A stretch of DNA of 64,000 nt from contig NZ_QZVT01000001.1 of NCBI RefSeq assembly GCF_003602275.1, forward strand, positions 605,338 through 669,337. Direction: 5' to 3'. The number at the start of each line of letters is the position of its first letter. Position 1 is the stretch's first letter. Both the position numbers and the translations under genes were made by a program. The notes under the pieces were generated by a model. It saw only the letters and a list, made by a program, of their open reading frames with translations. It ran no database searches and had not been told where the DNA came from. Below are positions 8,329 to 16,280 of the stretch, piece by piece. The stretch comes from Arthrobacter cheniae (GTDB taxonomy: Bacteria; Actinomycetota; Actinomycetes; Actinomycetales; Micrococcaceae).

Positions 8329-8688
8329 ATGAGTACAACGCGCCCGCCTGGAACGATGCTTTCCGACGGCTCCGGACTGCCCCGGACCACGCTCCTCGTG
8401 ATGTCGGGCGGCCGGGACGCCCAGGGCATCGGACCCTTGGCCGAGCAGCTCGCACGGGAGACGAACGACCTGCTCGACACCCTCGGGGGTACGATCGCGC
8501 GTCTCGCCCTCGCGCACCGGTCCTGCACTCCGGACCCCGAGGATCAGGTCATGGACGACGACGCCTTCGCGTGGGTCCAGCAGTCCCTCGAGGACATCTC
8601 GGCTACCCTCCGTGGGCTGTCGCTCGGACGCGCGACCGAGAAGTCCGCTCAAGCCGACGCGCCGCGAGCGCTCATCGGGCTGGGCTGA
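8329..8688 (+). CDS. hypothetical protein
   Basis: 119-residue soluble, mainly helical protein (MSTTRPPGTMLSDGSG...). I recognise no motif. ATG 8329 follows a weak AGAAGAGG ribosome site; a longer frame from 8182 has non-coding composition at its front. The stop codon lies inside the first copy of a tandem 27-bp repeat that forms two hairpins. Low-complexity ends and lack of family recognition keep confidence moderate. Confidence 0.55.
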   Translation: MSTTRPPGTMLSDGSGLPRTTLLVMSGGRDAQGIGPLAEQLARETNDLLDTLGGTIARLALAHRSCTPDPEDQVMDDDAFAWVQQSLEDISATLRGLSLGRATEKSAQADAPRALIGLG

Positions 8689-8735
8689 GCCGCAGCGCGG
8701 CTGAAATCGGGCTGAGCCGCAGCGCGGCTGGAATC
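8682..8735 (+). repeat. tandem 27-bp repeat forming two terminator-like hairpins
   Basis: Two copies (8682-8708, 8709-8735) differ at one base. Each holds the perfect stem AGCCGC-AGC-GCGGCT. The stop codon of the 8329-8688 gene is within copy one, so the repeat duplicates a hairpin across the gene end. Confidence 0.75.
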
Positions 8736-8749
8736 GTCACCACACATGG

Positions 8750-8787
8750 CAACGCCGTCGTCGCTCCGGAGAACGACGACGGCGTTG
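8750..8787. terminator. bidirectional terminator between convergent genes
   Basis: Perfect 14-bp stem CAACGCCGTCGTCG / CGACGACGGCGTTG around a 10-nt loop, between the plus gene ending at 8688 and the minus gene ending at 8811. Confidence 0.75.
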
Positions 8788-8810
8788 GCCGTCTACAGGG
8801 CCTGAAGCAG

Positions 8811-9455
8811 CTAGATGGACTGGCGAGCGCGGATCCCGGCCCGGCCCATTGCGTCCGTGTAGGCGGACTGGATGTCCTTCAGCCACATCTCCTGGTTGGC
8901 CGGGGTGCCCTTGAAAGCGCGCTCCCCCGGTGACCGGACCTCGTAAATCTTGAAGCCGCGCTTGGCGATAGCGCGGTTCTCGAGCTTCATGAGCCTGCGT
9001 GCGGCCTTGTGGGCGTCCGCTCCGTGTGCCACGAGGGCCGACGCGCGGGGAACCTGCTGGAGGAACGTGAGCAGCGGCTTCACGCCATCGGCGATCTGAT
9101 CCATTGTCAGCGCCCGCTCCTTGCCCTCGGGCAGGTACCACGGGTGGGCGTTCCACGGCATGAAGGCGTCGGGCCGCAGGCCCACCTTCTCGTAGATCTC
9201 GGCCATGCGCACGGAACTCGGGTCATCGTTCTCGAACGAGACGAATCCCGAGGGCAACGATGCTCCCGGGTTCGAGAAAAGACTGACGATCTTGCAACCA
9301 TCGACATCATGGATGGGATCGATGTACGGAACCGCTGATCCGGGCTTCGACTCGGCTAGTGTGTCGCAGAGTCGGTTCACGTCCTCGATCTGCGGATCGT
9401 AGCGTTGTTCCCACTGCTGGGCCCTATACGTGGGGTCTGCCATGCGCTGTACCAA
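8811..9455 (-). CDS. uracil-DNA glycosylase superfamily protein
   Basis: 214-residue protein resembling UDG-superfamily enzymes: FMPWNAHPWYLPEGK is the active-site PWN(x) loop, and RASALVAHGADAHKAARRL is the beta-strand/helix that precedes DNA binding in the family. It would excise uracil or another damaged base from DNA. The start is set as TTG at 9455, since GGAGG sits 5 nt before it; the next in-frame ATG at 9443 would be 17 nt from GGAGG. An in-frame extension to 9566 has no ribosome site. The assignment to a UDG subgroup is uncertain. Confidence 0.7.
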   Translation of the reverse strand: MVQRMADPTYRAQQWEQRYDPQIEDVNRLCDTLAESKPGSAVPYIDPIHDVDGCKIVSLFSNPGASLPSGFVSFENDDPSSVRMAEIYEKVGLRPDAFMPWNAHPWYLPEGKERALTMDQIADGVKPLLTFLQQVPRASALVAHGADAHKAARRLMKLENRAIAKRGFKIYEVRSPGERAFKGTPANQEMWLKDIQSAYTDAMGRAGIRARQSI

Positions 9456-9759
9456 TTCCGCCTCCTCGCGAACGGCGCCTGAGGTGGCGCGAACGTGTCC
9501 GCAGGTTTCCAGCCTACGCCAGTCCGCCGTGGACTCCTCGGATCGCGGCGCCGCCCGTATGTCCACCGGCCATCGGAGGACGCCGTTGCAAGGCGTGAGG
9601 GAGCACTGCGATGGCCTTCGGACAGGGCAGGCACCAATCCCTGCGGACGCCCCGCCGCGGCTCGGCGGGGCAGCGCGTCAGGGTTCTCCGGGAGCCGGGC
9701 GGGTAGCCGACGCCCGCGAGGACGGGTGCGGGAACAACGGAATCGGCATTGTCGATCCG
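9456..9759. other. 304-bp intergenic region
   Basis: Between two minus-strand genes. It holds the AKR terminator hairpin (9649-9671) and the ribosome site of the glycosylase gene. I see no other gene or motif. Confidence 0.5.
9649..9671 (-). terminator. hairpin downstream of the aldo/keto reductase gene
   Basis: Perfect 9-bp stem GCCCCGCCG / CGGCGGGGC with a 5-nt loop, about 90 bp past the AKR stop. No U tract. Confidence 0.45.
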
Positions 9760-10806
9760 CTATCCCTCGAGGGCGGCGGCCCAGAGGTTGATATCGGATT
9801 CGACGGCGAACTCGTCGATGGCGTGCAGTTCTTCAGGGGTGAAGTCGAGGTTCTGGACGGCAGCCAGACTGTCCTCGAGCTGGTGGACACTGGACGCCCC
9901 GATCAGTGCCGAGGTGACCGGGGTCCCCTTGGTCCGGTCCCGCAGGACCCAGGCGATCGCCATCTGCGCCAGGCTCTGCCCACGGCCCTCGGCGATACCG
10001 CTCAACCCGCGGATGCGCCGCAGGTTCTCATCACTCAGTTGACCTGCATCCAGCGACTTGTTCGCCGCGGCACGCGAATCCTCCGGGACGCCGTGCAGGT
10101 ACTTGCTGGTCAGCAGACCCTGGGCCAGCGGCGAGAACGCGATCGAGCCGGCGCCGACCTGCTCCAGCGCCTCGTAGAGGTTGGGCGTCCCGTCCTCCGT
10201 CCACCGGTTCAGCATCGAGTAGGACGGCTGGTGGATCAGCAGCGGCGTACCCAGGTCCCGGAGGATGGCCGCGGCCTCGAGCGTACGCTCGGGTGAATAG
10301 GAGGAGATACCCGCGTACAGGGCACGCCCGGACCGGACGGCGGTATCCAGGGCGCCCATCGTCTCCTCCAGCGGCGTACCCGGGTCGGGCCGGTGGCTGT
10401 AGAAGATGTCGACGTAATCAAGGCCCATGCGCTCGAGCGACTGATCCAGGCTCGCCAGCAGGTACTTCCTCGAACCCCATTCACCGTACGGGCCCGGCCA
10501 CATGTCGTAGCCGGCTTTGGTCGAGATCACGAGCTCGTCGCGGAACGGCCGGAAATCGTCCTTCAGATGCCGGCCGAAGTTCGTCTCCGCGCTGCCGGCG
10601 GGGGGACCGTAATTGTTGGCCAGGTCGAAGTGCGTGACACCGAGGTCGAAGGCCCGGCGCAGGATGTCCCGCTGGATCTCGAAGGCCTTATCGTCCCCGA
10701 AGTTGTGCCACAGGCCCAGGGAGACAGCAGGCAGGTGCAGCCCACTCCTCCCCACACGGCGATACGGCATTCTCTCGTAGCGGTCATCGGCGGGTAGATA
10801 CGTCAT
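9760..10806 (-). CDS. mgrA: aldo/keto reductase, L-glyceraldehyde-3-phosphate reductase type
   Basis: 348-residue NADPH-dependent aldo/keto reductase closely resembling Escherichia coli YghZ: VSLGLWHNFG, ITHFDLANNYGPP-type FDLANNYGPPAGSAE (catalytic Asp and Tyr), STKAGYDMWPGPYG (Lys), and VDIFYSHRPD (His). The family reduces L-glyceraldehyde-3-phosphate and methylglyoxal-like aldehydes. ATG 10806 has GGAAG 5 nt upstream; ATG 10818 is the alternative. It lies downstream of the dehydrogenase-isomerase pair with a 126-bp gap and may belong to the same sugar locus. Confidence 0.9.
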   Translation of the reverse strand: MTYLPADDRYERMPYRRVGRSGLHLPAVSLGLWHNFGDDKAFEIQRDILRRAFDLGVTHFDLANNYGPPAGSAETNFGRHLKDDFRPFRDELVISTKAGYDMWPGPYGEWGSRKYLLASLDQSLERMGLDYVDIFYSHRPDPGTPLEETMGALDTAVRSGRALYAGISSYSPERTLEAAAILRDLGTPLLIHQPSYSMLNRWTEDGTPNLYEALEQVGAGSIAFSPLAQGLLTSKYLHGVPEDSRAAANKSLDAGQLSDENLRRIRGLSGIAEGRGQSLAQMAIAWVLRDRTKGTPVTSALIGASSVHQLEDSLAAVQNLDFTPEELHAIDEFAVESDINLWAAALEG

Positions 10807-10932
10807 CGGTACTTCCATTCGTGGTACGGCGGGTGTGACGGGTGCGTTCGGGCGCTTCCGACGGTACCGGAGGTAGGCGCCGTCGGGCCGTGAACAAGAG
10901 GCACCGCGTCATGCCCGCGGCGCCCCCTGTGA

Positions 10933-12063
10933 TCAGGAGAGGGTGGAAGCCTGCGGATCCCAGTCCTCCGGCAACGGCTCGGCGGCAGTTGCACTGCTGG
11001 ACAACGAGACGAACTCGCCGGTGTCGATGCTCTCGGCGATCGAGACCATGGCATCGAGCACGTGGTACGCCATCTCGCCCTGCGCACGGTGCGGGCGGCC
11101 TTCGCGGAGCGCCCGGGCCATCTCGAGGACACCACTGCCGCGCGTCGACGTCGCACCGACGGCGGGAATCACCTCGGGCTCGTCGGACCCGCGTCGGGTC
11201 AGCGTGAGGTCTCCGGTGAAGTTGTTGGGATCCGGGAACGCGAGCGTGCCCTCCGTGCCCGTGACCTCCACGAATCCCGCGCGTTTCAGTGGTGAGTCGA
11301 AGCTGAAGATGCTTTGCGAGGACTCGCCGTTCGCGAACTGGGCGATAGCGCTGACGTGGGAGGGAACCGTGACGTCGAAGACCTCGCCGGCCTTGGGACC
11401 GGACCCGATGGTCCGGGTCTGACGGGATGTCGACCCGAACCCGGCCACCTTCGTGATGGCGCCGAAGGTCTGCACGAGGGTCGTCAGGTAGTAGGGGCCG
11501 ATGTCGAACAGCGGACCGGCGCCCTCCTGGAAGAGGAACGCGGGGTTCGGGTGCCAGGACTCGGGACCCGGGGACTGCATCAGGGTCAAAGCCGTCAGGG
11601 GTACACCGATGTCACCGCGGGCCACGAGGCGCAGCGCGGTCTGCAACCCGGCACCGAGGAAGGTGTCGGGGGCGCAGCCCAGGCGGACCCCCGCGGCGTC
11701 GGCGGTCTTCAGGAGGCCGATTCCGCTCTCGCGGTCGAGGGAGAAGGGCTTCTCGCTCCAGACGTGCTTGCCCGCAGCGACGGCGGCCGTGGCCACCTCG
11801 ACGTGCGCGGCGGGGATTGTCAGGTTCACGACGATTTCTACGTCGGGATGGTCCAGTGCGTCCTGCACGCCACCTGACGCGGGGACGCCGAACTCGGCAG
11901 CGCGGGCCGCTGCGACCTCCTCGAACATGTCGGCGACGATGTGCACCTTCACGTCGGGAAAGCTCGTCAGGTTCGTCAGGTATTCCTTGCTGATGACGCC
12001 CGCGCCGATGATGGCGACGCCGACGGGCCCGGTTCGTGGGCTTCCAGTGGTGCCGGTGCTCAT
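10933..12063 (-). CDS. Gfo/Idh/MocA family oxidoreductase
   Basis: 376-residue NAD(P)-dependent sugar or cyclitol dehydrogenase. The Rossmann motif VAIIGAGVISKEYL opens the protein; HVWSEKPFSLD carries the conserved EKP Lys; the C-terminal domain contains FDIGPYYLTTLVQTFG with the catalytic Asp/His-type region. It starts at ATG 12063, overlapping the upstream isomerase stop by 4 bp, so the two are coupled. This pairing of a Gfo/Idh/MocA enzyme with a sugar-phosphate isomerase/epimerase-type TIM barrel is common in inositol and glycoside catabolism. The substrate is not identifiable. Confidence 0.88.
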   Translation of the reverse strand: MSTGTTGSPRTGPVGVAIIGAGVISKEYLTNLTSFPDVKVHIVADMFEEVAAARAAEFGVPASGGVQDALDHPDVEIVVNLTIPAAHVEVATAAVAAGKHVWSEKPFSLDRESGIGLLKTADAAGVRLGCAPDTFLGAGLQTALRLVARGDIGVPLTALTLMQSPGPESWHPNPAFLFQEGAGPLFDIGPYYLTTLVQTFGAITKVAGFGSTSRQTRTIGSGPKAGEVFDVTVPSHVSAIAQFANGESSQSIFSFDSPLKRAGFVEVTGTEGTLAFPDPNNFTGDLTLTRRGSDEPEVIPAVGATSTRGSGVLEMARALREGRPHRAQGEMAYHVLDAMVSIAESIDTGEFVSLSSSATAAEPLPEDWDPQASTLS

Positions 12064-12794
12064 TTCTTTCCCTCGTTCAGGTACGTCAGGCTGTCCGCGA
12101 CGGCGGTGAAGACATCGCCGTCGAAATCATCGAGTTCCACGACGGCAGCCTCAAGGCCGGGAACGGCGTCGAGGATGTCCCAGACGCGCATGGCGCCGTG
12201 TCCGACCGCCACCTGCTCCTTGTCGTTCTTGGTGAGCGGACCGTCCTTGATGTGGACGAACCGCACACGGTCGCCGAGGCGGCGCAGCAGTTCGGCAGGA
12301 TCCTCACCGCCGACGGCGGCCCAGTAGGTGTCCACTTCGAGAATGACCTCGGGATCGAGGTAACCCGCGAGGACCTCGAGGGCTGACGTGCCGTTGATGT
12401 GCTCCTCGAGCTCGAACTCGTGGTTGTGGTATCCCACCGTGATGCCGTAGCCGGCGCCCTTCTTCGCGGCTGCGTTGAGGGCGTCCGCCGTGGCCTTGAT
12501 GTCTGCGTCGGTAGTCCAGTGGGAACGCTCGACGTGGGGGTCGATCACGGTGCCGATGCCGAGCTTGCGGGCCGCCTCGAAGATCTCGTCCTGGTCAGCG
12601 CGCAGGAGCGGAGCGTGGCCGGAAGGGGCTGTGAGCCCGTTGGAGGTGAGCGCCTCGGCCAGCTCGTCCGCGGTGGCCACGAAGTTGTAGGGCTCCACGG
12701 CGGTGTAGCCGAGTTCCGCGACCCGCTTGATCGTTCCCGGCAGGTCCTCCCCCATAGCCGTCCGCAGTGTGTAGAGCTGGAGTGAATACGTCAC
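12060..12794 (-). CDS. sugar phosphate isomerase/epimerase family protein
   Basis: 244-residue TIM-barrel protein of the xylose-isomerase-like/AP-endonuclease-2 fold. SLQLYTLRTAMGEDLPG at the N-terminus, YHNHEFELE (metal ligand His/Glu region), LEVDTYWAAVGG (Asp ligand) and RFVHIKDGPL are the family landmarks. It starts at GTG 12794, with GAGGAG 7 nt upstream. First gene of the two-gene operon with the Gfo/Idh/MocA dehydrogenase; likely repressed by the divergent LacI protein through the palindrome at 12826-12839. Confidence 0.85.
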   Translation of the reverse strand: MTYSLQLYTLRTAMGEDLPGTIKRVAELGYTAVEPYNFVATADELAEALTSNGLTAPSGHAPLLRADQDEIFEAARKLGIGTVIDPHVERSHWTTDADIKATADALNAAAKKGAGYGITVGYHNHEFELEEHINGTSALEVLAGYLDPEVILEVDTYWAAVGGEDPAELLRRLGDRVRFVHIKDGPLTKNDKEQVAVGHGAMRVWDILDAVPGLEAAVVELDDFDGDVFTAVADSLTYLNEGKK

Positions 12795-12825
12795 AAGGAT
12801 TCTCCTCGCTGAGAATGTGGAGTTA

Positions 12826-12839
12826 CTGAACCGGTTCAG
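12826..12839. promoter_or_regulatory. LacI-type operator palindrome
   Basis: CTGAACCGGTTCAG is a perfect 14-bp palindrome with a central CG, the usual shape of LacI/GalR operators. It lies in the 111-bp gap between the sugar operon (start 12794) and the divergent lacI-type gene (start 12906). Confidence 0.8.
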
Positions 12840-12893
12840 GTACTACGTCGAACCTAAGGGATACCGCGAAGCCGGTCAAGCAGAAGGGGCCGC

Positions 12894-12899
12894 TAGTGT
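12894..12899 (+). promoter_or_regulatory. leaderless-type -10 element for LacI gene
   Basis: TAGTGT ends 6 nt before ATG 12906; no ribosome site is present. Confidence 0.5.
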
Positions 12900-12905
12900 G
12901 TAGCC

Positions 12906-13928
12906 ATGGCCAAGGAAACCATCGCCGGACTGGCGAGGCGGCTGGGCATCTCGAAGGCATCCGTGTCCTACGCCCTCAACGGCCAGCCGGGTGTCAGCGA
13001 GCTGACCCGGCGTCGCGTGCTGGATCTGGCCGAGGAACTCGAGTGGTACCCCAGCTCTTCCGCCCGCGCCCTCTCGCGCTCCCGCTCCGGAGCCGTGGGG
13101 ATGGTCCTCTCGGCGGACCCCCTCCTGATCGGCACGGAACCGTACTACATGGGGTTGCTCGCCGGCATCGAGACCGCCCTCGCCGAGGGTGACATGGCGC
13201 TGATGCTGCGGATGATCGGCAAGGACCCGGCACAGGAGCGGGCCACGTACGAGCGGTGGGCCGGTGAGCGGAAAGTGGACGGCGTCCTGATATTCGACCA
13301 CCTGCATGACGATCCGCGACCTGCTCTGCTGGAGAGGCTCGGTCTCCCGTTCGTGCTGCACGGCGCGACGGGAATGGAGGCACCGCCCGCCTTCTCGGCT
13401 ACGACGACCGAGAACGCAGCTGATGCCGCGACGATCGTCGACCATCTCCACGAGCGCGGCCACCGGCGCGTGGCCCACGTCTCGGGTCCGCTGACCCACA
13501 GGCAGGAGGAAGAGCGGATCAGGGGCGTGCGGAAGTCTTCGGCCCGGCACGGAATCGACGTGGTTCAGTACGAGGCGAATTACGCGCTCGAGTCGGGACG
13601 CGAAGCCGTCGTGGCCCTGTTCGGCACCCGCTCGGCCGAGTCGGCGACCGCCGTCGTCTTCGGGAACGACCTCATGTCCATGGGCGGACTGCTCGCGCTC
13701 CGCGAACTCGGCCTGCGGTGCCCCGAGGACGTGGCAGTCATCAGCTGGGACGACTCGTTGCACTGCCAGCTGGCCTCCCCCTCCGTCACCGCCCTCTCAC
13801 GGAACCCGACCATGCAGGGTCGCGTCGCCGCCGAGCTGCTCCTGTCCCTGCTCGATACCGGGGAAGCCCGGGTCCGGTCGCTTCCGCGCACTGAACTCCT
13901 GGTGAGGGACAGCACCGCGATCCTGTGA
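12906..13928 (+). CDS. LacI family transcriptional regulator
   Basis: 340-residue repressor. The N-terminal helix-turn-helix (TIAGLARRLGISKASVSYAL) and hinge helix (NGQPGVSELTRRRVLDLAEEL) are typical; the periplasmic-binding-like effector domain follows, with VVFGNDLMSMGGLLALRELG and VAVISWDDS. It should sense a sugar or sugar derivative and act on the divergent isomerase/dehydrogenase operon. Expression appears leaderless (TAGTGT, 6-nt gap), and the perfect palindrome lies 67 bp upstream, so autoregulation is plausible. Confidence 0.92.
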   Translation: MAKETIAGLARRLGISKASVSYALNGQPGVSELTRRRVLDLAEELEWYPSSSARALSRSRSGAVGMVLSADPLLIGTEPYYMGLLAGIETALAEGDMALMLRMIGKDPAQERATYERWAGERKVDGVLIFDHLHDDPRPALLERLGLPFVLHGATGMEAPPAFSATTTENAADAATIVDHLHERGHRRVAHVSGPLTHRQEEERIRGVRKSSARHGIDVVQYEANYALESGREAVVALFGTRSAESATAVVFGNDLMSMGGLLALRELGLRCPEDVAVISWDDSLHCQLASPSVTALSRNPTMQGRVAAELLLSLLDTGEARVRSLPRTELLVRDSTAIL

Positions 13929-13970
13929 GCGTGGGCACAGGCGCGGTCCCCGCTTGCTTCCCGGGTCACG

Positions 13971-14936
13971 TCAGACGCGGAGTTCCGGCAGAACGCTCGT
14001 CCCGAAGGTTTCCAGGAAGGGGCGTTGGTCCTGGCCGACGTGGTGCAGGTACAGCTCATCGAACCCCAGCTCGGCATACTCGTGGAGCCATTGGGCGTGC
14101 TGGCCCGCCGAGGAGGAGATGTTGACCGTCTGGCCGACCTCCTCCAGGGAGAGGTTCTCCGCATCGGCGTACTCGTCGAACTCCTGCGCGGTGGCGATGT
14201 CCCACGCAGCAGGCGGGCCGACCGAGTTGGTCCGCCACTGGTCCATGGCCAGGGCCGCCGCCTCGTCCTCCGTGGGCGCCCAGCTGAGGTGGACCTGGAG
14301 GACTGTCGCGCCCGTGCCACCCTCGTCGCGGTAGGCACCCACGAGCTCCTTGAGCCGCTCGGGCGGCTGGTTGGTCGTGATGAGGCCGTCCGCCCACCTG
14401 GCTGCCCGCCGGGCTGTCTCCACGGACATCACCGGACCCAGCAGGGCCGGAGGAGTCTCCGGCACGTCCCACAGCCTGGCCCGGTCCACCGTCACCAGCC
14501 CCCGGTGGGTGACCTCCTCACCTGCGTGCAGGCGCCGGATGATTGAGACGCACTCCTCCAGTCGCTGTTGCCGCACCGCCTTGTCCGGCCACGGATCGCC
14601 GGTGATGTGCTCGTTCATGTTCTGCCCACTGCCCAGCGCCATCCAGAAACGCTGGGGGAACATCGCTGACAGGGTCGCCGAGGCCTGCGCGGTCACGGCG
14701 GGGTGGTACCGCTGGCCCGGGGCGGTCACCACTCCGAAGCGCAGGCCGGTGGTGGCGAGGGCAGCACCGAGCCAGGACCAGGCGTACCCCGCGTGTCCCT
14801 GGGTGAGGGACCACGGTTCGAAGTGGTCAGAGCACATCGCGGCCCCGAATCCCACCGACTCCGCACGCTGCACGTCCATCAGCAGCTGGGAGGGTGCGAT
14901 CTGCTCGTGCGAGGCGTGGAAACCTATGACACTCAC
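13971..14936 (-). CDS. LLM-class flavin oxidoreductase (probable non-F420 type)
   Basis: 321-residue luciferase-like TIM barrel. The start VSVIGFHASHEQIAPS, then AMCSDHFEPW, then YAWSWLGAALA, APGQRYHPA and MNEHITGDPWP match the non-F420 flavinoid oxidoreductase group (as in TIGR03885). FMN is the likely cofactor and the substrate is unknown. The start is GTG 14936, because AGGAG sits 6 nt upstream; an in-frame extension to 15038 has non-family sequence. It is convergent with the LacI gene and appears monocistronic. Confidence 0.85.
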   Translation of the reverse strand: MSVIGFHASHEQIAPSQLLMDVQRAESVGFGAAMCSDHFEPWSLTQGHAGYAWSWLGAALATTGLRFGVVTAPGQRYHPAVTAQASATLSAMFPQRFWMALGSGQNMNEHITGDPWPDKAVRQQRLEECVSIIRRLHAGEEVTHRGLVTVDRARLWDVPETPPALLGPVMSVETARRAARWADGLITTNQPPERLKELVGAYRDEGGTGATVLQVHLSWAPTEDEAAALAMDQWRTNSVGPPAAWDIATAQEFDEYADAENLSLEEVGQTVNISSSAGQHAQWLHEYAELGFDELYLHHVGQDQRPFLETFGTSVLPELRV

Positions 14937-15253
14937 GGTCTGCTCCTGCTTTCCCGGGCGCTCCGTCCTCGTCGCCTGTCGCCAAGCACAGGTCAGGGAC
15001 GCCCACCATGACCTCTTCGCGTCGCTGTTCGACGACACTCAGTGCACTGTATTACGCGCGGCCTCCGGCCCTCAACACCGGAATCGAGTGACTTCACATG
15101 GCCCGTACCAGCCCTCACCCGGTATAAGGGCAACCGCCCCACTCACCCGTCCCCGGCCCGTCGGCGGCTCACCGTGCCGGTGATCCTTACTCCCCGTGGC
15201 GTACGTCCGGTTCGGCCTGCTGTGCGTTGCGGAGCACCTCCGATGCATGCCGG
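14937..15253. other. 317-bp intergenic region
   Basis: Between the flavin oxidoreductase start and the peroxiredoxin-like stop, both on the minus strand. I see no gene, repeat or clear terminator. It should hold the oxidoreductase promoter. Confidence 0.45.
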
Positions 15254-15925
15254 CTACAGTGCCACCAGTGCGTCGATGACGTCGCAGGTCTCCGTCCGCG
15301 TGGTGTAGTCCACCCTCGCGTCGATCAAGCGGATCGTTCCGGTCGCATCAGCGACGATCACCGTGGGAAAGGGGATGGCAGCGGTCTGATCCATGTTCGA
15401 TCCGGCGACGTCGATGCCGAGGGCGGCCCGAGCCCGAACCGACTCGGCGCTCGGTGTCGCCACGATACCCAGACGCGTGGCCAGGGCATTTCCCTCGTCG
15501 GAGTACAACGCGAAATGCAGGCCCAGCTCCTTCGCCGCTTCCCTGGCGATATCGGGGCTCTGGGGACTGATCGCGATCAGCCTGGTTCCGAAGGCTTCGA
15601 CCACGGGCCGCAATTCCCGCTGGTAGGTCTGCAACGTGATGCTGCAGTAGGGGCACCACGAACCACGGTAGAAGACGATGATCGCGGCGGCGCCTCCGAG
15701 AATGTCCGCCAGGCGTTCCCTGCGTCCATCGGTGTCGTACAGGTCGGCGTCAGGAAGCCTGTCACCGACGCGGGCAACTCCGCTCGGAAGCCCGACGCGT
15801 CGAAGATCCGCCTGCTCCCTGGCGAAGACCGCCGCGAGTTCAGGGCCTACCCGCGCTTCGAAGTTCGATGTGAATCCATCGAACTGCGTCGCTATGGTGT
15901 TCGTGAACATTGGTTCTTGCTTCAT
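15254..15925 (-). CDS. peroxiredoxin-like (AhpC/TSA) family protein
   Basis: 223-residue thioredoxin-fold protein. FYRGSWCPYCSITLQTYQRE carries a CxxC in the position of the peroxiredoxin active site, and AISPQSPDIAREAAKELG is the following family segment. It is likely a thiol peroxidase or redox protein reducing peroxides in the cytoplasm. An N-terminal ~50-residue helical extension precedes the domain. ATG 15925 has a GAGGGG ribosome site. The upstream region holds a perfect GTGGTC-CA-GACCAC palindrome that could be a GntR-type operator. Confidence 0.85.
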   Translation of the reverse strand: MKQEPMFTNTIATQFDGFTSNFEARVGPELAAVFAREQADLRRVGLPSGVARVGDRLPDADLYDTDGRRERLADILGGAAAIIVFYRGSWCPYCSITLQTYQRELRPVVEAFGTRLIAISPQSPDIAREAAKELGLHFALYSDEGNALATRLGIVATPSAESVRARAALGIDVAGSNMDQTAAIPFPTVIVADATGTIRLIDARVDYTTRTETCDVIDALVAL

Positions 15926-15978
15926 TCGTTCCCCTCAGCACACTTGGCGCGGGAGCCTCTGTCGGCAATAGGACCATT

Positions 15979-15992
15979 GTGGTCCAGACCAC
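15979..15992. promoter_or_regulatory. perfect palindrome, candidate GntR-type operator
   Basis: GTGGTCCAGACCAC is perfectly self-complementary and resembles FadR-family TGGTC-N-GACCA sites, including the two at 46241-46280. It is 54 bp upstream of the peroxiredoxin-like gene. Confidence 0.5.
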
Positions 15993-16183
15993 ACCAAATT
16001 CCCAGCGACACGAGCATCCGTCTCTGCCCGGATTCGGGGCCCGTCCGCGCTCGCTGGGAGTCCTGCGGAAGACCTGCACCAATACTTGGTCAGCCTTCGG
16101 TGCAACCCGGCCTCCGCGAAGTGGAGCGCGCAGGACAATGGACAGTGGCTTCCCCTTCGGGGAAACCGACAGCGCTCGGGTAA

Positions 16184-16265
16184 CCGCTCAGCGACAAAGG
16201 CAAACCCGGTGCGAGCCGGCGACGCAAAGCCACGGGACCCGTCGGGTCAGCCGGGCTACCGAACC
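16184..16265 (+). ncRNA. cyclic-dinucleotide (GEMM-I / c-di-GMP-I type) riboswitch
   Basis: The conserved GEMM-I core is clear: AAAGGCAAACC (16196-16206), a P2 stem CCGGT/GCCGG with the GNRA loop GCGA (16211-16214), GACGCAAAGCC (16221-16231), a P3 arm, and CAGCCGGGCTACCGA (16248-16262). The GH26 start ATG is at 16281, so the aptamer ends next to the ribosome site AGGTG. Aligned to the Vibrio Vc2 aptamer from memory, ligand-contacting G20 is A here (16198). A20 variants are known to accept or prefer 3',3'-cGAMP, so the ligand should not be assumed to be c-di-GMP. Confidence 0.9.
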
Positions 16266-16280
16266 AGCTAGGTGCCGCTC

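Larger units (their letters stand above)
15926..16280. other. 355-bp divergent regulatory region
   Basis: Contains a 14-bp palindrome (15979-15992), a UUCG-capped hairpin near 16149-16165, and the GEMM-I riboswitch (16184-16265). I see no protein-coding gene. Confidence 0.7.

Noticed and set aside
13580..14338. 252-codon minus-strand frame overlapping LacI and the flavin oxidoreductase genes
   Set aside because: Arg/Ser/Thr-rich shadow frame; it overlaps two recognisable genes.
16081..16183. Possible second (tandem) GEMM aptamer upstream of the riboswitch
   Set aside because: It has a TTCG-capped hairpin and GGGTAACCG, but lacks GGCAAACC and GACGCAAAGCC, so I do not call it.
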